A stretch of DNA of 64,000 nucleotides, taken from contig NC_052350.1 of assembly GCF_009727055.1 (NCBI RefSeq), forward strand, positions 14,513,182 to 14,577,181. The letters are read 5' to 3'. The notes under the pieces were generated by a model. The model had not been told where the DNA came from. It made no database searches and saw only the letters and a program-made list of their open reading frames with translations. This document shows, one piece after another, positions 12,549 to 24,363 of the stretch (the stretch's first letter is position 1; each line of letters opens with the position of its first letter). The translations under genes and the position numbers were made by a program. The stretch comes from Benincasa hispida (Eukaryota > Streptophyta > Magnoliopsida > Cucurbitales > Cucurbitaceae).

Positions 12549-12560
12549 GCTCTGATACCA
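12549..12560 (-). other. Primer-binding site, initiator tRNA-Met type
   Basis: On the minus strand TGGTATCAGAGC lies three bases inside the right LTR. This is the standard plant primer-binding sequence for tRNA-iMet and shows that 12564-15448 is the 5' LTR in the sense direction. Confidence 0.9.
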
Positions 12561-12563
12561 AGC

Positions 12564-15448
12564 TGTCACACCCCGTTCCAGACTACCCTCTGAGCCTAGG
12601 AAAGGACATGACTGCAACAATTATCAACCTTTTTGTTGACACTTACTGCCTAATAACTCTTGCAGAATAACTCTGATACCAACATATAACTCATACACAG
12701 AGGATGCCTCTTAGGCAAAAATTTATTAATTTAAAAAAAAAACAACATATATAGAGTGATTACATTACTAGTTTCACAAGTCTCGATGCCCAAAACCCTA
12801 GTCCCTATGTGAACAACTGTAACATGTGTACAATATTTAAAGTAACCACCTAACAGACGGGTTACAATTTCTTTATCCTGTAGTGCCAGAGTAGATGCAG
12901 AGCTATCTCCTGAAGATTTGACCGCTACCTGGGAGAAAGGAAAACATTTAAAAACAGGGTGAGCTTGCTAGCCCAATGAGTAACTTAAGAAAGATAACTG
13001 ATTCTTATGCAATAGTCTCAATAAAGAGATTAAATTGAAATATAAGCTTTTACAGTAATCTTGTACTACAGTACAAACATTTTCCAAGCATAAAACATAT
13101 AAAGTTGTTTTGTCAGAAAACATTAAAACTATTTCTTAGTTAAGAATAACCCTGCTGCGGTTAAATCCCAACATCAACTACTAGTCAAGAGAGAACCCTT
13201 TTGCTCAATCTCTGACTGCTAGTCAAGAGTGAACCCTTTTGCTCAATCTTTGACTTTAACTCCCTACGTGCATGGGGCCATACTAAGTACCGTCATATTT
13301 CTGGGTATTTCTGCTCAGATACCTTCTCTAAACTTGTATTTCAGTATCGAGCTGCTCGGATACCTTCTCAACTGTTCTTCAGTATCGCGTTTGAAGTAGA
13401 ATTAGTCATAAATGACTTTCTCTTTAAGGCATGTAAAGCACAATGCATAGAAAACATGTCTTTAAAGATACTAACGATAATGCCAGATTTCAATGATAAA
13501 GTATACTGCAGGATCTTGGTATGGGTCGACTAGTCATAAGTGGATATGCTGATGCTGGGTGTATTTAAACACACATAAATAGCTTTTCAATAAACTTTTC
13601 ATACATGCATGCGTTTAAAACATAACTCATGGTTTGCTTAGAAATCACTTTGTAAAACTAGTTGGCATGAGAATAATCTTTCTTTAAAACATATCTTTAA
13701 AACATTGTAAATATTTAGTCAAATATTTTAGCCACTCACCTTGATTGTCTAGGAACTTTTCTCTCTAGAAGTTCTTTGTTTACCTCGGGCTCTCTTTTGA
13801 ACCCCTAAAATCCATATTCAATTTAAAACTCTGATTACTCGTAGTTCTAAGCTTTATTTTAAGACACTTCCTTCTACAAACATGCTCTACAATATCTCAG
13901 GAAACTTACTCTAAAATATAAGCTCATAACTCCTCGTGGTTTGGCCGAAATCTTTAAATCTTCAAGACTGACCAAACTTATATGACAGCTTGACCCTCAT
14001 GTAATTTTCTCAGTTTCCAGCCCGATCCCTTGGAGCTTCTTCTCTGACAGCCCTACCCTAAAAAACTAGACTTGTGGAGCTTTTAGGTGGCTTTGAAATC
14101 ACTCCAAATGCACAAGTATACTGGGCGAACTCCTCGTCCTAATTTGATGCTGTTTCTAGACTTCACTGTCTAACTGTGTCTCCTCTTGAAGTTTTATGAC
14201 CAACGCATAGATTTGCTATCAACGCAAAGTTTAATCAGCTTTCATGCTCTTCTTAAAGTTCTTTTGAATTATGATCTGAAAAGAAGTCCTTGGCTCTATT
14301 TATAGGTGTCCAAAAACTCTCCAAGGTTGACACCTCCTACTTGGCCGCATGTCCAAGTGTCTTTTCCCCACACCATCAACGCAACCTTCAATCACCGCAA
14401 ACTAAGGTGTCTTCCTCTTCATTAGCTAACACAAAATGCTCAATTTTGCATGTCCTCTTGTACGTCCACCTCATTTTCTTAAGGCTTAAGATTTCTTCCC
14501 AACAAACCACATGTTCGAATGACGACCTTGCATGTGTCTATCCAATCTCATATGCGTTAACCACAAATGTAGCCCATCCAATTTGCTGCAACCTTCCTCT
14601 GTCCGAACACCATCAACTGGCGCATGTGTCCATTCAATCTTTCCTTGTGCATCTAATTGATGCAATTTGGTCACTTATACTAGATGCTTGCAAGCTCATC
14701 TTTGGCTGCATATCCTTCTCCTTTGCATGGCTTACCTTTGCTCTATGCGCTCAACTAGGATAATGACCAACACTCTTTCAACGCATACTACTAGCTTGTC
14801 CTATGCACCCATAAACCCTCGGATGTCCAATGCATAGCACATCATCAACGCATAGTGTTGCCGCATACCATCGCGTAGTACTGCCGCATCCATTGCATCC
14901 ATTGCTACATACCAACGCATAGCACTACCGCGTCCATCACGTAGCACTTCCACGTCCATCGCCACATGTCTTCATCGCTGCATGCCTCACACCGCATCAC
15001 TGCATACCCTCGCAGCGCATCACCGCATACTACCAACGCATTTCCTTCGGCCGCATACGCACATACCATCGTGTCCAACATCCAGCACCCTTGGATGCGC
15101 AACTTGAGGCTGCCGCATGCGTTGTTCTAACCTTTCAAAACATTTGGCTGCCACATACGTTGTTCTTGGCCACACTTTGGCTTCCTTCAATGCTTCAAAT
15201 AACCTCTAAATGAGCAAGGTGAATGCATGGACAACACTTATTCAATTTTCTAGCTTCCAATGTATGGGTTATACTTAGCCAAAGTTTCCAAGTTTTCCCC
15301 AAGAGTCAAGCTTTCAAATTCACACTTTTCTTCTAATTTCTTACCCTTTTCTATACAATTACACATTAGTTTCCACATCAACCTGCTCATTATACTAGTC
15401 TCAGTAGGGAACATACTCAAGTAGAGAAATTAGGGTTCAGGGTTCACA
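12564..15448 (-). repeat. 5' LTR (right copy) of gypsy element
   Basis: Partner of 2854-5600. It keeps the 37-bp tandem pair (about 13180-13255), the minus-strand TATAAATA (about 14297-14304) and the CGCAT-rich tract (about 14780-15120). It has an extra ~80 bp at 13475-13555 next to ACATGTCTTTAAAGATAC. Many substitutions separate the two LTRs, including CG-to-CA/TG changes expected of methylated DNA, so the insertion is not recent. Confidence 0.85.
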
Positions 15449-16159
15449 TGATGCTTGCTCTCAAGGAAAATTGATAATTAGACCATCATCAGTCAAAGTG
15501 GGGACTGAATCATCTGCATTTTTAGAACGAATTTATGGTGATATATGTGAACCCATTAACTCACCAAGTGGACCATTTAGATATTTTATGGTATTAGTAA
15601 ATGCATCTAGCAGATGGTCACACGTGTGTTGATTATCAAGTCGAAATCTTGCATTTGCAAGATTACTTGCTCAAATAATTAAGTTAAGAGCACAATTTTC
15701 TGATTATACAATTAAGACCATTCGTCTTGATAATGCTGATGAGTTTACATCTCAAGCTTTTGATAATTACTGTATGTCAATTGGGATAAGTGTTGAACAC
15801 TCTGTAGCTCATGTTTGTACACAAAATGGTTTAGCAAAATCATTCATAAAATGTTTGCAGTTAATTACTAGACCATCGCTTATGAGAGCTAAGCTTCCTA
15901 CATCTATATGGGAACATGTTATTTTGCATGCGACATCACTTGTACACATTGACCAATAGCTTATCATAAGTACTCACCATTACAATTAGCTTATAGCCAT
16001 GAGTCAAATATTTTCCATCTGAGAATTTTTGGATGTGTAGTATATGTTTCAATTGCTCCACCACAATGTATTAAGATGGGTCCTCAAAAGAGGTTAGGAA
16101 TATATGTTAGATATGATTTCCGTCAATTATTAAATATTTTAAACCCTTGACATGATGTT
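15449..16159 (+). pseudogene. copia integrase remnant (host element resumes)
   Basis: The reading resumes with the CCHH-end/core linker (ACSQGKLIIRPSSVKVGTES, GDICEPINSPSGPFRYFMVLVNAS) and the integrase core (IKTIRLDNADEFTSQAF, GISVEHSVAHVCTQNGLAKSFIKCLQ, LPTSIWEHVILHATSL). The usual core is D...D...E: LDNADEF supplies an Asp, while the first Asp of the V-D-A motif reads as Asn (VNAS). Stops occur near 15630 and 15957. It continues the gene broken at 2853 and is broken again at 16160 by a solo LTR. Confidence 0.82.
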
Positions 16160-18040
16160 TATTGGGTTTTATGTCCTAAAACTCGTGGTTTGTAAACAAT
16201 AAAACTTATTCTAAAAATTCAATAAGTTGTTATTGAATATATGTATTGCTTATTAGAAATCCAATAAACCTAAAAAGTTCTTTAACTATTACATGAGTAC
16301 TTGAATTTTATGTGGAGACATAAAAGTGAATCAGGTTCGAGTAAATAGTCAAAATGATTTATAGTATATGAATAAGATTAGGTGCCTTTTTCTGATAACA
16401 TTATTGAATGTGACCTACTCTATAGTTATTACAAAAAGTTGTAAAGTGCTACAGACGAAGTGATCCTAATTCGTACATGTTATGACATGAGGAGTGGGGG
16501 CGTCCTCTGCAAAAGGGTTTGTACAAGATCGAACCATGAAACCAATCACTCTTACTTTATAACGCTGTTTATTGTTTAAGACTGACTATTTCAAAGTAAT
16601 GACCTAGGTAACTTGACCTTAATCCTGAGCTAACTATGAACTTCTGTTTATTTGGCATTATCCTTAGATTTGCATAGGTGAGGGTTGGCTTAACAACATC
16701 GGCTCAATAAACTTCCATTTCAGGGGTAAGACCGGGTAGATAGCTGGGGACATAGGGTGCAAGAAGGAATTCACTTTTACCCACTAATAGGGATAGTAGA
16801 GAGATTGTTCCCTTAAGTGCTGATTCTGGGTCTTGAACAAGGGGCTCCACCCTCTCATTGGCCCGAGAGGGACTCGGTTTGTTGATTCGAATCACAAATC
16901 AATTGTTTATTAGAGATCAGTAAGACTTAAGGAACAAGAGATAATCTCGAGGGTAAAACAGACATTTGACCTAGCCGTTATTATGAAACAACCTGTGAAG
17001 GTTTAACTTACTAATCATGGTTATATCGAATGAACATAATATATCTACAGTGAGGGGAGTTCAGCTATGGGTTTTAATGGAGTTACCCATTAGTTAATGA
17101 ATGAGAGTTAATTCGTGTAATGAGTTTAGCTAATTAATCTCGAATGGTTAGAGCCCATAATCTGTAGGCCCGCGAGGTCTCTACTAGCTCGTAAATGGAT
17201 TAGCTTTAGAGTAGCGTGATAAGTTAATTTGAAACGGTCAAATTAGAATTAAAGAAATTAGTAATTATATGAGATATAATTATACGTTTAATTTTAAGAA
17301 TTAACGAAATGAAAAATTAATATTTAAATTTGATATTAAATATGTGAAGGTGGATTTGCGTAATTTAATTAATTTAATATTTTATATTAAATTAATTTAT
17401 TATTTAAATTATTTATTAATTTATTAAGAAAATTAATTATGAAATTAATATGGTAAAATTAATAGTATTTTCAATTTTAGAAAACAAATTGATTTTTGAA
17501 ATCAATTGAAAAAATGAAAAATATCGAATTAACACAAAAATGGATTTGTGGTTTATTCCATTATCATCTTCAAGTTGCTCAAACAAAACCCATCTCTTTA
17601 GGCTTCAATTACTCCAAGCGTGAGCTGCATCTCATGCAACCATCTTCTTTGCATGATAGTCTGCAATATATTGAGAAGATTGTAGTGGAGTAGAGGCATG
17701 CAATCGATAGAATTTTTGCAGAAAAAATCTGGTTGAAGAAGGTGTTCTTCAAGTGAGTTGTTGTTGTGAGCTCTTCTCCAAGTTCCCTTCATTCAAGCTT
17801 ATTTTGAGTCCACAACTCAATCTAGTGGTCCAAGAGAATAGTGGGGAAGATCCTGAGGTGGTCTACAACGAGATTTGAAAAAATCTGCAGCTAGAAATCA
17901 AGCTTTGAAGAAGTTCCACAAAGGTATGACTTGAAACTCACTTGTTTCTGCAAGAGCATGCTTTAGTTTCTATCAAAATCAATGAATTAGAGTGCTTATT
18001 GATCCTTGTTGCTTCTGCTACATGCTGATATAATCCAACA
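16160..18040 (+). mobile_element. Solo LTR (copia-type) in copia pol
   Basis: A 1.88 kb block with TA...CA ends (TATTGGGTTTTATGTCC at the left, TAATCCAACA at the right; the TG start seems mutated to TA). It is flanked by ATGTT (16155-16159) and ATGTA (18041-18045), a 5-bp duplication with one mismatch. The copia frame stops at its left edge and resumes at its right edge. There is no internal coding region, so it is a solo LTR left by recombination. Its internal order resembles the LTR of the minus-strand copia element at 52.85-53.51 kb, pointing to a related family. Confidence 0.82.
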
Positions 18041-20138
18041 ATGTATTTATTGCATGATTTACTGATTGTCATTTTAATGAAACAAATTTTCCAATATTAG
18101 GGGGAGGAATTAACAAGTTGAAAAAAGAAATTATATGGAATGCATCGTATTGTCTCATTTAGATCCCCGTGCAGATCAATGTGAACTTGAAGTTCAAAAG
18201 ATAATTCATTTTCAAAATATAACAAATCAGTTACCAGATGCATTTATGGATGCATATAAAGTAACTAAATCACATATGTCAATTGCAAATATTCCATCGA
18301 AAATTGATATCCCGACACAACAAGTTGTCACTAATGAGTCTGGAGCATACCAGAACTATGGTAGACCAGTGGGTTCTAAAGATAAAAATTCTCATAAAAG
18401 AAAAATAATTAATAGTCAAGAAGACTTGGTTGAGGATGTAAATACCCGTGAAGAATTTCATGACATGACTAATGAGGAAAGTGAAATACCTAAAGATAAT
18501 AATGAGATTTCAATAAACTATGTCATGATAGAAAAAGATGGAATCGAGCTCATGTAATTATTGACAACATTTTTGCGAATAATGTTGCTCTTGATATTAT
18601 ATATTAAAGTGAGGATCCTGAATCAAAATCTGTTGAAAAATGTCAACATAGAAAAGATTAGTTTCTGTAGAAATAAGCAATCGAGGCAGAATTAAACTCA
18701 CTTTCAAAAAGTCAGGTTTTTGGACCAATAGTCCAAACACTAGAAGGTGTCAAACCTGTGAGATACAAATGAGTATTTGTGAAGAAAAGAAATGAAAATA
18801 ATGTGGTCACAAGATATAAAGCAAGACTAGTTGCACAATATTTTTTCACAAAGACCTAGTATTGATTATGAGGAGACGTATTCCCCGGTGGTGGATGCAA
18901 TTGCATTAAGATATTTAATTGGTTTGATTATATATGAAATTCTGGATATGCATCTTATGAATGTAGTCACAACATACTTATATGGATCTCTTGATAATGA
19001 TATTTATATGAGAATCCCAAAAAGATTTAAGGTACCTTAAACATATAAATCAAATTCTCGGGAATTTTATTTAATAAAGTTACAGAGATCATTATATAGA
19101 TTGAAACAATCAAGACGAATGTGGTATAATGGCCTGAGTGAAAATTTTTGAAAGAAGGAAATCAAAACAATTCAATATGTCCATGTGTTTTTATAAAGAA
19201 ATCACAGTCAGAAATTTGCTATTATAACTGTATATGTTGATGACTTAAATATAATTGAGACTTTTGAAAAGCTTTCAAAGACAATAGAATATCTTAAGAA
19301 ATAATTTGAGATGAAAGATTTTGGAAAAAATTTTTTTTGTCTTGTTTGCAAATTGAGCATTTAGTAGATGAGATATTTGTTCATTAGTCAACTTATACAG
19401 GAAAAATTTTGAAAAAAAATTATATGGACAAAACACATCCATTGAACATTTCAATGAAAGTTTGTTCATTAGATGTGAGGAAAGATATATTTCAACATCG
19501 AGATGATAATGAAGAACTACTTGGTCTTCAAGTACTATATTTTAGTGCAGTTGGTGCACTTATGCCTCTTGCTAATAATACAAGACCAGATATTGCATTT
19601 TCAGTAAATTTATTAGCTAGATATAGTTTTTTTCTAACAAAAAGACATTGGAATGGAATTAGCATATACTCCGTTATCTCCGAATAACGATTTATATGAG
19701 TTTATTTTATTCAAATAAATCAAATTTTAATCTAGTTGGTTATGCAGATTCTTAATATTTATTTGATTCAAACAAAGCTAGATTTCAAACAGGTTATCTA
19801 TTTACATGTGGAGGAACTATTATATCATGACGATCGGTGACACAGACCATAACAACCACTTCTTCAAATCATGCTGAAATTTTTGCAATTCACAAGGCTA
19901 GACGAGAATGTGTATGGCTAAGATTAATGAATCGACATATTTATGGAATATGTGGTTTGTCTTCTAATAAAAATCTTCCAATGATATTATACGAAGACAA
20001 CACAACATGCATATCTCAAATAAAAGAAAGATATATTAAAGGAGATAGAACAAAACATATTTCACCGAAGCTTTTCTACACTCATGATCTTGAAGAAAAT
20101 GACGATATCACTGTATAACAAATTTGTACGAAAGAAAA
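18041..20138 (+). pseudogene. copia reverse transcriptase / RNase H remnant
   Basis: Frame 18135-18557 holds the linker after integrase (DPRADQCELEVQKIIHFQNITNQLPDAF, then GRPVGSKDKNSHKRK). RT follows in several frames: SIDYEETYSPVV near 18860, the DMHLMNVVTTYLYGSLDNDIYM block, LYRLKQS, and the catalytic YVDD at 19233-19244 within TVYVDDLNI. Later blocks are VGALMPLANNTRPDIAFSVNLLARYS and RNase H-type SSNHAEIFAIHKARRECVWLR and LYEDNTTCI...GDRTKHISPKLFYTHDL. Many stops and shifts interrupt it. It is cut at 20138 by a second solo LTR. Confidence 0.85.
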
Positions 20139-22200
20139 TGTAACACCCTACAAATTTTTTTAGTAATAATGTAATTTCAGTAACTTTATTATTTGGAATT
20201 TCAGTAATTGTTATTAGTTGGAGGGTATTTTTGGAATTTTGGACTTCAAGTATAAGTGCGGAAATTTAATTGTTGGCGTGAAATTATTCAATTTGAAAAT
20301 TAATGGCAGGAATTAATTTTCTTTTGAAACGGAAAGGAATTTAATAGTATAAAACGGAAAGGAATTAAATGTAATTATATTTACTTCCTTTTTATTTTAT
20401 TATTATTATTATTATTTTTTATAAAAAGTCAAACCCCATCCCCCTTTTCTTCCCGCCCAAAGCCGCCACGTCAATTTCTTCTTCATGACTTCTGTCCACC
20501 ACTGCTCAAGTGTCGTTCATTTTTGCCGTCACTGGATCTATAGATTTGGGTAAGATTTCTGCCTTTTGGGTTTGTTTTCGGTTGATTTTGAATACTAATT
20601 TACTTTTGGCATTAATTGGTTGATACCCATTGTGTTTCAACTTTGGATTCAAGTTTGTGAAGGTATTGAGGTGCTGTTCAGTGAAGTTGGAGTTTGTTTT
20701 AGCGAGTTTTGGTAAGTTTTATACTTTGATTACCCTCTTTTGAATTAATTTTGGTTGTTGAGAAATTTTGGTAAAGTCATTTGGAAGTGATTTTTTGACG
20801 AAGCTACATATGGATAATTTATTTGAGACATTGGTAGTGAAGTATGTATTTAATTCAAGCTTTAATCATGTAAGCCTAATTTCAAATTATGATTAGGGTG
20901 TCGATTCAAGAATATCATTCAAGATGAAGAAGAGTTTGGTTTGCTAATTCTTTGGGCTTAAAATTGGAGGTTTGGAAGGTGAATTCGAATTGGACCACAC
21001 CTTAGGTAAGGTTATCTGGAAATATTTTGTAATATTTGGATTTTGGAATTTGGCCTTAACTATTAATTTTAAAGCTTGGTTTATGTTTAGCCTTGATTAA
21101 GGATTCAAGAATTTCACAAAAATTCAATTGCTTTTGGTTCGACCTAATATCAAGATAAGTAATCTTACTACTGGAACTGCCCATAGGCCAGACATTAGAT
21201 GTATGCTAGCATGTTAAATGAAGGTTATGGCAGAATGACTGCATGAAAGATTGATAGTATAACATGATTAAAGTATGTTCTGTTACGAGATCCGAATTAT
21301 TTATTTATGCACATAGACACTTGAATGCTAGTATGAGATGGTATGTGCTTCCATGGTTGTATTTGATCTGATGATGTTGAGGTATACATCTATGTTATAG
21401 AACCATGATGTTGAGGTATATGTGTATGGTGTAGAGCCATGATGTTGAAATTTATATGTATGTCATAGATTCATACAATGATGATTATGATGTTGAGACT
21501 GTGCAAATTTCCTTACTAATTAGTTAGATGCCCATTAGATTTTGTGTTTCATTCGGAATTCACCAGTTTGTGTTTCCTTCGGGATTCACCAGTTTGTGTC
21601 TCCTTCGGGATTCACTAGTTTGTGTCTCATTCGGGATTCACCAAAGGTAGTGGGCATACTTAACTACAGTAGGATAGGACTCAGTCTCCTTCTTGTTTCA
21701 TGTGCATATGTGTCCCATGAGGACTAGAGCAGTTTATATGTTTCACCAGATGTGGGTATCTAGAGGACATAGATGCCCAGCCTGACCCCAGTAGTGGGGT
21801 TATTTACTGAGTATTTTATACTCATTATTTCTCATGTTGTCGTTTCAGGTAAGGGTAGAGATGCACTGGCGATGGACAAGCAGAATTCGTGATCGAACCA
21901 TTGGGACTAGTTTTTACACTTCCACATCATGAAATTTAAAGTTCTTTTCATGTTTCTCTTAACTTTTAGTTTTGATGTTTAAAACTTACTTTTAAGAATC
22001 GTTTTTCAGACTTATGTACTGTCCTTTATGATTTCTGGGTAACCTACTATTGTTTTAACGTTTGAATTTAATGAAAGTCTTTTGAACTTACCTTATTTAA
22101 TTAGCATTTATTTTGCCATAACCGAGTTTCGTTTTGAGTTTCATGCATATATGTATTTAGTAACATCCTAACTTAAGTCCTAAGGGGTCGAGTCGTTATA
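20139..22200 (+). mobile_element. Solo LTR (2.06 kb) in the copia RNase H
   Basis: It runs from TGTAACACCCTAC to GAGTCGTTATA and is flanked by GAAAA (20134-20138) and GATAA (22201-22205), a 5-bp duplication with one mismatch; the pre-insertion frame would read T-K-D-N-L across the site. It has no coding domains. A TATAAAA near 20348 followed by a pyrimidine-rich, GC-richer segment and GGTAAGATT suggest + orientation, but this is weak. A 26-bp tandem array (TTCGGGATTCACCAGTTTGT repeated about four times, 21541-21640) and GATGTTGAGGTATA repeats (21375-21480) lie inside. Family probably gypsy, judged only by length and ends. Confidence 0.72.
21375..21640 (+). repeat. Two short tandem arrays inside a solo LTR
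   Basis: About three imperfect copies of a ~45 bp unit built on CCATGATGTTGAGGTATA (21375-21470) are followed by about four copies of a 26-bp unit containing TTCGGGATTCACCAG (21541-21640). Confidence 0.7.
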
Positions 22201-22452
22201 GATAACCTGATAAACTTATTTACAAAGGCATTACCTACCGCAACCTTTGGAAAATTGGTGCAAAATATTAGAATGCGGCGATTCAGAGACCTCAAGTGAT
22301 GTTTTCATGAGAGGGAGTAAATATATGAGTATAAATTATATGAAATATGTACTCTTTTCTCTTCACTAGGATTTTTTTTCCATTGAGTTTTTTCCTAGTA
22401 AGGTTTTAACGAGACATATTTCATATATATATAATGGGCATCTAAGGGAGAG
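22201..22452 (+). pseudogene. copia pol C-terminus, 3' leader and polypurine tract
   Basis: The copia frame resumes as DNLINLFTKALPTATFGKLV...MRRFRDLK and ends at TGA 22297-22299. This is the standard end of plant copia pol. A non-coding spacer (GGATTTTTTTTCCATTGAG, GGTTTTAACGAG) follows, and the purine tract AAGGGAGAG (22444-22452) abuts the 3' LTR. Confidence 0.82.
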
Positions 22453-22640
22453 TATTATCAATATTATGATAATAGATGTCTATTAGATGCTCATGCTTAG
22501 TGTCCGTTGATCATGTGTCATGCCCTCATTTCCTAAAATGTTGTCCATGTGTCTCAATATTATACATTATTAGTGTTCATGTAATCTACCTCCTACTTGC
22601 CAAATTTTCTATAAATAGTGGCATGTGGTGGATACATATA
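22453..22640 (+). repeat. 3' LTR of nested copia element (partial)
   Basis: Matches 790-960 (see the 5' LTR). After about 22640 the match is lost, so the 3' end of this LTR is diverged or truncated and no target duplication can be given. Without its insertions the element would be about 5.3 kb, normal for copia. Confidence 0.7.
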
Positions 22641-24046
22641 TTTTCTCAACAACAAAGAGTGCAAGAGATTCAAATCTCTAATATCTTGATTGTATACATA
22701 TATTTTAACTAGATGAATTATATGCTTAAGTTAACTAACCAAACAATATAGATAAAGCATTTCAAATGTTGGTTAATAATACATGGAAAAGTTTGGGTAC
22801 AACTGGGCTACATCTGTCTATTGTGCAACCCCTTGTTGCACCCAATTAAACATTGCTACGTGGTAATTATTTTTTTAAAAAAATTAAACAATTATTTTTC
22901 ATGTAGGTAGAGGAATGTGGAACATGGACTTAAGTAATACTAAGTATTGCTCTATATATATATATATATTTATAATGTGTGGCAATAATTGATCCATAAT
23001 GGGGGTAGAGGAATGGGAGGGATCCAAATGTCCAACTTTGTCAATTGAATAACCCTCTAATTTTAGTCTAGAAACAAAAGAAAAAGTGTAGGCACCTCTT
23101 GAATTTATTTGAGATGAGTACCAAAGTCCTAGAAATTTTTTTTAATGTTTTTGTGAGTAGACAAGTAAAAGAAAAAAGAAGGAAAAAAAAAAGAGAGAGA
23201 AGAAACAAAAAGAAAGAAAGAACCATTGTGAGTGAATGATGGCTATGCAAAAGGAGTAAGATGACCTAAAGAGACCAATGGGAATTTCATAGAGATAAAA
23301 ATTTAATTTTAATTGCCTTTAGAATTCTAAATCTTATCCCCCAAAAAGAAAAGGAAAGAGTGTCTTTCTTTTCTTTCTATCCCTATGGTGAGAGAGTTAG
23401 GTATGGCGCTTATGAAAAGCATATGCTTTATTTAATTTTTTTTTTCAAGTATCCCTTTTATATTAACATGTTTATTTGATTCAATCAAAATATACAATAA
23501 TTAATGGATTTCTTTTTCCAAAACAATATTTGTATTTTAAAATATTTTAAATAATTTGTTTGCATTACAACTCAGTTGTAAGTTACATGAACGTTGAGTC
23601 AGCTATTCATTATTATTAAAGATTATGAATGACAAATTTGATTAAACAACCTTTTACTAATTATTTATTTTTACTTTATAAGAAGTAAATTTTAGAAACC
23701 TCAACAAACTATGGAGTAGCATGTTAGTGGAATAATAATATATTATCTAATTTTTTTAGTATGTATTATTAATCTTTTAAAACAATTACTGACCAAGAGA
23801 TTGTTCATTAGAAGTTCATTTTTAGTTAACAATGTGGAGAGTATGAAAATGGAACCCTCAATCTCCAAAAAAAAAAAAAAAAAAAATGCATGTCTTGATT
23901 ACTAAGTTGTATTGAAATTGACTCACTAAAATTAGTTTAGATTATAAAACTAAGACCCAAAAATATAACAAGAAATAAATCCACTTGTTCCGATATAAAA
24001 TGTTGATACATTATCTTTCAAGTGTCATGTTCAAGATATATATAGG
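22641..24046. other. AT-rich intergenic DNA
   Basis: No gene seen. It contains a TA dinucleotide run (about 22954-22970), a purine-rich stretch (23160-23225) and an A-run (23869-23886). Short open frames are low-complexity. Confidence 0.6.
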
Positions 24047-24282
24047 GAAATTGTTCCAAATGATAAAATTGTTGAAAATATTTACAATATATAGCAAAAT
24101 TTTAGAACCAACAATTATAGACGTTGATAAATACTGATAGACTTATATTAGTGTCTATCAATATCACTGATGGATATTGATAGAAGTCTATTAGTGTTTA
24201 TCAACATCTATTATTAATAATTCTAAAATTTGATATATTTTATAAATATTTTTGTTTATTTTTCTATATTTAAAAATAGCCT
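24047..24282 (+). mobile_element. Fold-back / MITE element, CTATCA family, copy 1
   Basis: A ~235 bp unit with an AT-rich left arm (AATGATAAAATTGTTGAAAA), a core of alternating TGATAGACTT and GTGTCTATCA motifs, and a right arm (TATTTTTCTATATTTAAAAA). The reverse complement of 47539-47762 aligns along its length, including arms, so this is one repeat family in two orientations. No coding capacity. The TSD was not resolved. Confidence 0.75.
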
Positions 24283-24295
24283 TATATATATAATT

Positions 24296-24363
24296 AATTT
24301 TTATCGTGTCACAAGAAACTGCTGCAACAAATTTTTATTGTGTCACAAGAAACCGTTGCAACA
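24296..24363 (+). repeat. Tandem pair of a ~34 bp unit
   Basis: TTTTTAT(C/T)GTGTCACAAG followed by AAAC(T/C)G(C/T)TGCAACA occurs twice head to tail, with three differences. Function unknown. Confidence 0.75.

Larger units (their letters stand above)
2854..15448 (-). mobile_element. Ty3/gypsy LTR retrotransposon nested in copia pol
   Basis: Long direct repeats at 2854-5600 and 12564-15448 both run TGTCACACCCCG...TTCACA in plus-strand reading, i.e. TG...CA LTRs of 2.75 and 2.89 kb. Between them, on the minus strand, lie a tRNA-iMet-type primer site, gag with a CCHC knuckle, protease, reverse transcriptase, RNase H, integrase and a chromodomain-like tail, with a purine tract beside the left LTR. 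Order PR-RT-RH-IN and the tail sequence place it among Ty3/gypsy chromoviruses, perhaps Tekay/Del-like. No matching 5-bp target duplication is visible (TTAGC left, TGATG right). The length is inflated by about 2 kb because of the duplicated sequence around the N gap. Confidence 0.88.

Noticed and set aside
16704..16895. 63-codon minus-strand open frame
   Set aside because: Located within a solo LTR; no domain.
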